From an uncultured Eubacteriales bacterium (GTDB lineage Bacteria; Bacillota; Clostridia; Oscillospirales; Oscillospiraceae), in NCBI GenBank assembly GCA_900549495.1, contig UROL01000149.1:1-5077 (forward strand): a stretch of 5,077 bases of DNA. The letters run 5' to 3'. A program made the position numbers and the translations under genes. The notes below the pieces were generated by a model, which saw only the letters and a list, made by a program, of their open reading frames with translations, ran no database searches and had not been told where the DNA came from. Below are positions 1-5,077 of this stretch, one piece after another (positions within the stretch are counted from its first letter, which is position 1; every line of letters starts with the position of its first letter).

Positions 1-10
1 GGGTGGGACG

Positions 11-382
11 ATGCATCGGGCTGCATTGGAGCAGTTTATTTGGGAGAGCTACCGGGTGCGGCCGGACTGTCCCTGGGCCAGGTATCCGAATTATCAGGTG
101 TTCCGCCACCCGGGCAGCCGGAAATGGTTTGCAGTGGTTATGGATGTGCCGAAATGCAAGCTGGGGCTGGCCGGGGAGGAGCGGATGGATGCGGTGAATC
201 TGAAATGCAGTCCCCTGCTGATAGGCTCGCTGCTGACCCAGCCGGGCTTCTACCCTGCGTATCACATGGGCAAGGGCAGCTGGATTACCGTGGCCCTGGA
301 CGGCACGGTGCCCCAGGAGCAGCTGGCGGTACTGCTGGACATCAGCTATCAGGCCACCGGGTCGAAAGCGCCGAAGGCATAG
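11..382 (+). CDS. MmcQ/YjbR family protein (DUF419, CyaY-like fold)
   Basis: This 123-residue protein matches the usual length and pattern of the MmcQ/YjbR family. Seen in the sequence: the N-terminal PWARYPNYQVFRH (residues 21-33), the KWFAVVMDVPK strand (38-48) followed by KLGL, the VNLKC segment (62-66), the PAYHMGKGSWITVALDGTV block (82-100), and the closing ISY (111-113). Family members have a CyaY-like fold and are often labelled DNA-binding; the cellular role is poorly known, so I assign no pathway. The ATG at 11 fits the family N-terminus (a short helix before the tyrosine/PW motif), but only 10 bases lie upstream. They hold just a weak G-rich candidate ribosome site and no in-frame stop, so a longer protein or a fusion starting outside the window is possible. 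It ends at TAG 380-382, and a strong terminator follows 20 bases later, so it is the last gene of its transcript. Confidence 0.87.
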   Translation: MHRAALEQFIWESYRVRPDCPWARYPNYQVFRHPGSRKWFAVVMDVPKCKLGLAGEERMDAVNLKCSPLLIGSLLTQPGFYPAYHMGKGSWITVALDGTVPQEQLAVLLDISYQATGSKAPKA

Positions 383-402
383 GGCGGCCAAAGATATTTT
401 TG

Positions 403-435
403 CCAGGATTCCGGAAGAGGAATCCTGGTTTTTTT
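403..435 (+). terminator. Rho-independent terminator after the YjbR gene
   Basis: A perfect 10-bp inverted repeat (CCAGGATTCC at 403-412, GGAATCCTGG at 419-428) encloses a 6-base loop (GGAAGA) and is followed directly by seven T residues (429-435). It lies 20 bases after the YjbR stop codon. There is no matching A-run of length on the left side, so it should work only for + strand transcripts. It insulates the downstream glycosidase operon from upstream transcription. Confidence 0.93.
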
Positions 436-495
436 CGCCAGCTTTCCGGGGGGCCGGGAGGCTTCCTCTGCCTGGGAGAAGGAGCGTTTTTTCTG

Positions 496-524
496 TTGAC
501 CTTGGGGGTTTTTCAGGATAGAAT
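496..524 (+). promoter_or_regulatory. Sigma-70/SigA-type promoter for the glycosidase-peptidase operon
   Basis: A -35 box TTGACC (496-501, five of six consensus bases) and a -10 box TAGAAT (519-524, five of six) are separated by the optimal 17 bp. Transcription would start near 531-533, giving a leader of about 30 bases before the ATG at 563. The site lies between the terminator at 403-435 and the glycosidase gene, exactly where a promoter is needed. I see no catabolite-response (cre) palindrome over or beside it. No TG extension precedes the -10 box. Confidence 0.8.
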
Positions 525-526
525 AG

Positions 527-545
527 AGCCAGGACACAGCCAGGA
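527..545 (+). repeat. 8-bp direct repeat, 11-bp period, at the transcription start
   Basis: AGCCAGGA occurs at 527-534 and again at 538-545, with CAC between. The repeat period is 11 bp, about one turn of DNA. The first copy covers the expected transcription start; the second runs into the ribosome binding site of the glycosidase gene. It could be an operator for a regulator that binds direct repeats, or only a chance duplication of a purine-rich leader. The repeat itself is seen; any function is speculation. Confidence 0.4.
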
Positions 546-550
546 AAGGA
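542..550 (+). promoter_or_regulatory. Ribosome binding site of the GH3 gene, decides start at 563
   Basis: The purine run AGGAAAGGA is the only Shine-Dalgarno-like element before the glycosidase. It touches the in-frame TTG at 551, leaving no spacer, so TTG cannot be the start. The ATG at 563 lies 12 bases beyond the run, slightly long but workable. The gene is therefore called from 563, four codons shorter than the longest open frame. Confidence 0.7.
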
Positions 551-562
551 TTGGTAATTATT

Positions 563-2965
563 ATGCGTCAACTATGGAACAAGGCCGCGCAGTTTCTTAT
601 GAGCCGGGGGCGGAAAACCGGCCTGGAGCAGGAGCTGAACCGGGCGGATATTACAGGCAAGCTGGCGGTGCCGGAGATTGCGGCAGCAGCCCGGCAGATG
701 GCCGCCGACGGCATTGTGGTGCTGAAAAACCAGGACGATACCCTGCCCATCGCCCCCCAGACCCGGGTGGCGGTATTCGGCCGGAGTGCGGTGGACTATT
801 TCACCGTGGGCTACGGCAGCGGCGGCGACGTGATTTCCCCCTACCGGAAGAACCTGATGGAGGGTCTGGTGGAGCATGGGGTGAAGGTGGACGGCATTCT
901 GGCCTCCCAGTACGAGACCTGGTGCAGCCGCCCCAGGAACGTCCCCGATGAGGGCTACTGGGCCCACTGGCCCATGAGCAACCCGGAGATGCCCCTGAAG
1001 GCCCAGCAGGTGGCCGCCGCTGCCCTGCGCTGCGACATGGCCCTGGTGGTCATCGGCCGGGCTGCCGGTGAGGCCCGGGAAAATGTGCTGAAGCCCGGCA
1101 GCTACTACCTGACCCAGAAGGAAAAGGCCATGCTGGATTTGGTGGCTGCCTATTTCCCCCGCATCTGCCTGGTCATGGACTGCGGCAACGTCATCGACAT
1201 GGGCTGGGTGCAGGACTACGGCGACAAGCTCACCGCCATTGTCTACGCCTGGCAGGGGGGCATGGAAAGCGGCTCCGCCCTGGCGGACGTGCTCACCGGT
1301 GCGGTGAACCCCAGCGGCAAGCTCACCGACACCATTGCCCTAAGCTATGAGGACTATCCCTCCAGCCAGAGCTTTGGGGGCCAGGCCTTCAACGCCTATG
1401 TGGAGGACATCTATGTGGGCTACCGCTATTTTGAAACCTTCGCACCGGACAAGGTGCTCTATCCCTTTGGCTTCGGCCTGAGCTACACCCGGTTCGGCCT
1501 GGACAGCCAGGCCAGTGTCAGCGGCAACCAGGTAACGGTAAACACCACCGTGGAGAACCTGGGGAGCCGGGCCGGGCGTGAGGTGGTGCAGGTATACGTG
1601 GATCTGCCCTGCGGCAGCCTGGGCAACCCCAAGCGGGTGCTGGCCGGGTTCCGGAAAACCGGGCTGCTCCAGCCCGGGCAGCAGGAGACTGTGGAGGTCG
1701 CCTTTGACCTGGCAGACCTGGCCAGCTTCGACGACACCGGAGCCTCCGGCCACCGCAACGCCCTGGTGCTGGAGGCCGGAAGCTACTGCGTCCAGGCGGG
1801 CACCAGCATCCGGGAGGTCAAGCCTGTGGTGTGCGTCGTCAAGCAGGCCACCGAGGTGGTGCAGCAGCTCCACGAGTGCAACGCCGTCCGGCCTGAGCAC
1901 GGCTTCTGCCGCATGGTAAACCGGAACGGCCAGCTGGACATGGAAATGGTGCCCACCGCCAGCCGGAATCTGCGTCAGGACATTCTGGACCATCTGCCCC
2001 AGACCCTGACCCCGGGTGAAGAGGTCTACACCTTCGCCGACCTGAAGGCGGGCCGCTGCACCCCGGAGCAGTTTGTTGCCCAGCTTACCGACCAGGAGCT
2101 GGACGATATCACCCACGGCTTCGGCCTGATGAACGACCCCAGCGGCCCTGCCGGAAACGCCGGAAGCCTGGGCGGCGAGTCGGAGGCATTGCAGGCCCGG
2201 GGCATCCCCAAGGTCATCACCACCGACGGCCCCTCCGGCATCCGCATCCGCAAGACCTGCTCCCTGCTGCCCTGCGGCACCTGCCTGGCCAGCACCTTCG
2301 ACCCGGAGGGGGTGGAGACGCTGTATGCCCTGCTGGGCCGGGAGATGGTGCTCCAGGGTACCCAGATGCTTCTGGGCCCCGGCATGAACATCCACCGCAA
2401 TCCCCTGTGCGGCCGGAACTTTGAATACTACTCCGAAGACCCCCTGGTCACCGGCAAGATTGCCGCCGCCATGGTTCGGGGCATCCAGAGCCAGGGTGTC
2501 TCCGCCTGTCCCAAGCACTACGCCTGCAACAATCAGGAGACCAACCGGAACGAATGCGACTCCCGGCTGTCCCAGCGGGCCCAGCGGGAAATCTATCTGA
2601 AGGGCTTCCAGATTGCCATCCGGGAGTCCGACCCCTGGTGCCTGATGACCAGCTATAACCTGGTCAACGGCGTGTGGAGCCACTACCACTATGAGCTGGC
2701 CACCGACATCCTCCGGGAGGAATGGGGCTATCAGGGCCTGACCATCACCGACTGGTGGATGCACCCCGGCGCTTCCCCCGAGTTCCCCCAGGTCACCAAC
2801 GATGCCTACCGCATCCGGGCCCAGGTGGACGTGCTGATGCCCGGCGAAATCCAGGAGCGCACCCTGGTTGCCTCCCTGGCCAGCCCCGACGGCGTCACCC
2901 GGGGCGAGGCCCAGCGCTGCGCCCTGAATGTCATCCGTCTGATTCTGAAGCTGAAAGCATTCTAA
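563..2965 (+). CDS. Glycoside hydrolase family 3, permuted domain order (probable beta-glucosidase)
   Basis: An 800-residue enzyme predicted to remove terminal beta-linked glucose (possibly xylose) from glucosides or oligosaccharides with retention of configuration. Domains run in the reverse of the common GH3 order. First comes the GH3 C-terminal alpha/beta domain (about 40-309), opening with ADGIVVLKN and closing with YPFGFGLSYT. It carries GRAAGE (165-170), whose E170 is the likely acid/base. Next is a fibronectin-III-like domain (about 312-415, with TVENLGSRAGREVVQVYV), then a linker (about 425-485). Last is the TIM barrel (about 490-790) with TDGPSGIR (554-561), GRNFEYYSEDP (617-627), KHYACNNQE (651-659) and TDWW (729-732), where D730 is the nucleophile. 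All key residues are present, so it should be active. Permuted GH3 beta-glucosidases are known from Ruminococcus albus and Butyrivibrio fibrisolvens. There is no signal peptide or membrane segment, so it is probably cytoplasmic, acting on imported sugars. It is transcribed from the promoter at 496-524, and the peptidase gene follows after 18 bases. Family and architecture are secure; exact substrate is not. Confidence 0.95.
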   Translation: MRQLWNKAAQFLMSRGRKTGLEQELNRADITGKLAVPEIAAAARQMAADGIVVLKNQDDTLPIAPQTRVAVFGRSAVDYFTVGYGSGGDVISPYRKNLMEGLVEHGVKVDGILASQYETWCSRPRNVPDEGYWAHWPMSNPEMPLKAQQVAAAALRCDMALVVIGRAAGEARENVLKPGSYYLTQKEKAMLDLVAAYFPRICLVMDCGNVIDMGWVQDYGDKLTAIVYAWQGGMESGSALADVLTGAVNPSGKLTDTIALSYEDYPSSQSFGGQAFNAYVEDIYVGYRYFETFAPDKVLYPFGFGLSYTRFGLDSQASVSGNQVTVNTTVENLGSRAGREVVQVYVDLPCGSLGNPKRVLAGFRKTGLLQPGQQETVEVAFDLADLASFDDTGASGHRNALVLEAGSYCVQAGTSIREVKPVVCVVKQATEVVQQLHECNAVRPEHGFCRMVNRNGQLDMEMVPTASRNLRQDILDHLPQTLTPGEEVYTFADLKAGRCTPEQFVAQLTDQELDDITHGFGLMNDPSGPAGNAGSLGGESEALQARGIPKVITTDGPSGIRIRKTCSLLPCGTCLASTFDPEGVETLYALLGREMVLQGTQMLLGPGMNIHRNPLCGRNFEYYSEDPLVTGKIAAAMVRGIQSQGVSACPKHYACNNQETNRNECDSRLSQRAQREIYLKGFQIAIRESDPWCLMTSYNLVNGVWSHYHYELATDILREEWGYQGLTITDWWMHPGASPEFPQVTNDAYRIRAQVDVLMPGEIQERTLVASLASPDGVTRGEAQRCALNVIRLILKLKAF

Positions 2966-2969
2966 CGAT

Positions 2970-2975
2970 AGGAGG
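2970..2975 (+). promoter_or_regulatory. Strong ribosome binding site of the M16C peptidase gene
   Basis: AGGAGG lies 8 bases before a GTG at 2984, an ideal spacing. It supports GTG as the start, since no ATG is available in frame until codon 22 (base 3047), which lies inside the conserved N-terminal part. The site starts 5 bases after the glycosidase stop codon, and no terminator fits in the 18-base gap. Confidence 0.9.
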
Positions 2976-2983
2976 TCACGGCT

Positions 2984-5077
2984 GTGACACAAGAGATTAT
3001 TCAAAAGAACCACTTCACCCTGGTGCGCCAGCGGGCCATCGACGAAATGCAGGGAACCCTATGGGAAATGGAGCACCCCCAGAGCGGTGCCAGGCTGGCC
3101 TGGCTCCAGCGGCCAGACGAGAACATGACCTTCGCCATCGGCTTTCGCACCATCCCCACCGACTCCACCGGCGTATTCCACATTCTGGAGCACTCCGTGC
3201 TGGCGGGCAGTGACAAATACCCTGTGAAGGAGCCCTTTGTGGAGCTGCTGAAAAGCTCCCTGCAAACCTTCCTCAACGCCATGACCTACCCGGACAAAAC
3301 CGTCTACCCCGTCAGCAGCCGGAACCGGCAGGATTTCCACAATCTGATGGACGTGTATATGGATGCGGTGCTGCATCCCACGGCGGTAAAATCCCCCAAC
3401 GTCTTCCGGCAGGAGGGCTGGCGGCTGGAATTTGACGAGGCCGGGGAGCCCATGTTCCAGGGCGTGGTATACAACGAAATGAAGGGGGCCTTCTCCGACG
3501 TCTCCCGGGTGGTGGAGCGGGCCATGATGTGCGGCCTCTTCCCCGATACCTGCTACAGCGCAGAGTCCGGGGGAGACCCGGCCCACATCCCCCAGCTGAG
3601 CTATGAGCAATTCGTCTCCGAGCACCAGAAATACTACCACCCCTCCAACGCCCTGATTGTTCTGGACGGCGATGTGGATTTGCAGGACTGCCTGAGCCTG
3701 CTGGATGGGGTGCTGTGCCGCTACCAGCGGCAGGAGATGGTCTTCCCCATTCCCTTCCAGCAGCCCCTGCCCTACCGGGAGGAACGGATTGGCTACGAGG
3801 TTGCCCCCGGAGAAAACAGTGACAATAAAGTGATTGTCTCCTTTGGCAAGTTGCTGTGCCGGTTCGACGACCCGGTGGCGCTCCACGCCGCCGCCCTGCT
3901 GGCGGACTATCTGGCCGGGGATGCCGAGGCTCCCCTGAAGCGGGCGGTGCTGGATGCCGGGCTGGGAGAGGATATGGACGTATCCCTCAGCGATGGGATG
4001 CAGCAGGCCTGGTTTGGCTGGCAGGTATGGAACACCCGGGAGGAAGCCATCCCGGAAATCAAACAAACCCTCCGCACCGCTCTGGAGGATATCCTCCACA
4101 CCGGCCTGGACGGTGACCGGCTGGAGGGCTGCTACAATGCCCTGGCCTTCCGGCTGCTGGACCGGGACGGCGACGACTACCCCCGGGGGCTGGCAGAGGC
4201 CTCCAACATGCTGGAGGCCTGGCTCTACGGCGGCGACCCGGCCCAGAACCTCCACTACCGCCGGATTCTGGCAGAATTGAAGGAAAAGCTCCATTTCGGC
4301 TACCTGGAGGCGCTGCTGCGCCGTCTGCTGCTGGACGAGAGCGACGGCTTCCTGGCCGTGCTGCTGCCTGACCCCCAGCTGGGGCAGCGCCGGGCCGAGG
4401 AGGAAACACGCCGGGCCCGGGCCTACTGGGAAAGCCTGAGCCAAGGCCAGCAGGCTGCCCTGAAAGAGGAGCTGGATATGCTCCACACCTGGCAGCAGAC
4501 CCCGGACAGCCCCCAGGCTCTGGCCACCATTCCCATGCTCACCCTGGCGGACATTCAGGGCGACCCCAAGCCCCTGCCCTGCACCCAGACGGAGCTGGGC
4601 AGCCGCCCCATGCTGCTCCACAGCCTGGGGGGCGACCTGTGCTATATGAACCTGCTGTTTGATGCCTCCGACCTTCCGGCGGAGGATATGAGCCTGCTCC
4701 ACCTGACCACCCGTCTGCTGGGCTCCCTGGCCACTGCACAGCACACGGCAGGAGCCCTGCAAAACGCCATCCGGCGGAGCATTGGCTCCCTGTCCTGTCA
4801 GGCGGAGGCCTACCACTGCACCGCCCAGCGCCATCGGCTGGTGGTATCCCTGCGGGGGGTGTGTCTGCCCCAGTGCCGGGACCAGGCCGCCGGGCTGATA
4901 GCGGAGATTCTCACCGCCACCCAATTCACCGATACCGATGCCGTGGCCAAGATGCTGCGGCAGATGAAAACCGCCAATACCCAGCGGCTCCTGTCCATGG
5001 GCAACCGGTTCGCCGCCTCCCGGGTCTTCGCCCGGCAGACCAGCGCCGGTATGGCCAAGGAGCTGCTCACCGGCTGC
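2984..5077 (+). CDS. M16C zinc metallopeptidase, presequence protease/insulinase family (partial, 3' end outside window)
   Basis: The frame is open for 698 codons from GTG 2984 to the window edge with no stop. The family is usually about 970 residues, so roughly the last quarter is missing. It is a PreP/Cym1/HypA-type peptidase that encloses and cleaves short unfolded peptides. Domain 1 (about 10-250) has the inverted zinc motif HILEH: ligands H66 and H70, catalytic base E69. The third ligand is E165 in NEMKG, 95 residues after H70, the long spacing of PreP rather than the roughly 75 of shorter M16 enzymes. Also typical are SGGDPAHIPQLSYE, just before residue 210, and YYHPSNALIVLDGD. Domain 2 spans about 265-445, with APLKRAVLDAGLGEDM. 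From about 445 the M16C-associated region begins, with a charged helical hairpin (about 465-505) and IPMLTLADI. The fourth domain, with the Arg/Tyr pair that completes the active site, would lie beyond the edge. No signal peptide is seen, so it is probably cytoplasmic. It is probably co-transcribed with the glycosidase. Confidence 0.94.
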   Translation, partial: MTQEIIQKNHFTLVRQRAIDEMQGTLWEMEHPQSGARLAWLQRPDENMTFAIGFRTIPTDSTGVFHILEHSVLAGSDKYPVKEPFVELLKSSLQTFLNAMTYPDKTVYPVSSRNRQDFHNLMDVYMDAVLHPTAVKSPNVFRQEGWRLEFDEAGEPMFQGVVYNEMKGAFSDVSRVVERAMMCGLFPDTCYSAESGGDPAHIPQLSYEQFVSEHQKYYHPSNALIVLDGDVDLQDCLSLLDGVLCRYQRQEMVFPIPFQQPLPYREERIGYEVAPGENSDNKVIVSFGKLLCRFDDPVALHAAALLADYLAGDAEAPLKRAVLDAGLGEDMDVSLSDGMQQAWFGWQVWNTREEAIPEIKQTLRTALEDILHTGLDGDRLEGCYNALAFRLLDRDGDDYPRGLAEASNMLEAWLYGGDPAQNLHYRRILAELKEKLHFGYLEALLRRLLLDESDGFLAVLLPDPQLGQRRAEEETRRARAYWESLSQGQQAALKEELDMLHTWQQTPDSPQALATIPMLTLADIQGDPKPLPCTQTELGSRPMLLHSLGGDLCYMNLLFDASDLPAEDMSLLHLTTRLLGSLATAQHTAGALQNAIRRSIGSLSCQAEAYHCTAQRHRLVVSLRGVCLPQCRDQAAGLIAEILTATQFTDTDAVAKMLRQMKTANTQRLLSMGNRFAASRVFARQTSAGMAKELLTGC

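Noticed and set aside
456..478. Possible second hairpin between the terminator and the promoter (AGGC/GCCT).
   Set aside because: Only four base pairs form around a 7-base loop, with no T-run or conserved riboswitch features.
447..508. G-rich runs (G6 at 448-453, G3 at 456-458, G3 at 474-476, G5 at 504-508) as a possible G-quadruplex near the promoter.
   Set aside because: The runs are unevenly spaced with long loops and do not fit a canonical quadruplex. Base composition explains them well enough.
496..562. A search for a CcpA cre site, a riboswitch or an attenuator in the glycosidase leader.
   Set aside because: No palindrome close to the cre consensus is present, and the leader of about 30 bases is too short for a riboswitch or a leader peptide attenuator.
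1..951. The + frame starting at base 1 is open for over 300 codons, through the YjbR gene, the terminator and the start of the glycosidase.
   Set aside because: Its translation is Gly/Pro/Arg-rich with no family resemblance, it crosses a clear terminator and promoter, and it overlaps two well-supported genes. It is a by-product of high GC content.
2573..2590. Short direct repeat CCAGCGGG inside the glycosidase gene.
   Set aside because: It lies within a conserved coding segment (SQRAQRE) and follows from the encoded residues and codon choice.
1340..3013. A 557-codon open frame on the - strand opposite the glycosidase.
   Set aside because: It is antisense to a gene with intact catalytic motifs. 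Its product is a low-complexity Gly/Ala/Val/Leu-rich sequence, typical of the complement of a GC-rich coding strand.
3059..4924. A 621-codon open frame on the - strand opposite the peptidase.
   Set aside because: Its composition is equally biased (Gly/Gln/Val/Ala) and it shows no recognisable motif. The + strand encodes a clear M16C peptidase with HxxEH throughout this stretch.

Overview
The window is GC-rich, densely coded bacterial DNA with all recognisable genes on the + strand. A strong AGGAGG Shine-Dalgarno, a GTG start, a YjbR-family protein of the kind common in Firmicutes, a domain-swapped family 3 glycosidase of the Ruminococcus/Butyrivibrio kind and a PreP-like M16C peptidase together suggest an anaerobic clostridial gut bacterium, most likely a GC-rich Oscillospiraceae/Ruminococcaceae member. 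The taxonomy is inference; there is no marker gene in the window.

Layout: (1) 11-382, a small MmcQ/YjbR-family protein. Only 10 bases precede its start, so an N-terminal extension outside the window cannot be excluded. (2) 383-562, a 180-bp intergenic region holding a textbook intrinsic terminator (403-435), a near-consensus sigma-70 promoter (496-524), an 8-bp direct repeat with 11-bp period around the expected transcription start, and the ribosome binding site of the next gene. (3) 563-2965, a family 3 glycoside hydrolase (probable beta-glucosidase) in which the usual domain order is circularly permuted: the GH3 C-terminal domain and the fibronectin-III-like domain come first, and the TIM barrel with the catalytic Asp comes last. 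(4) 2984-5077, the first 698 codons of an M16C zinc metallopeptidase (presequence-protease/insulinase type), which runs off the right edge.

The terminator separates the YjbR gene from the rest. The glycosidase and peptidase genes lie 18 bases apart and probably form one transcript from the promoter at 496-524. Both look cytoplasmic: one would release sugars from imported glucosides or oligosaccharides, the other would degrade short unfolded peptides. No direct metabolic link between them is visible. I found no mobile element, RNA gene, CRISPR array or evident new system. The permuted glycosidase is the most notable item, and that architecture has been described before.
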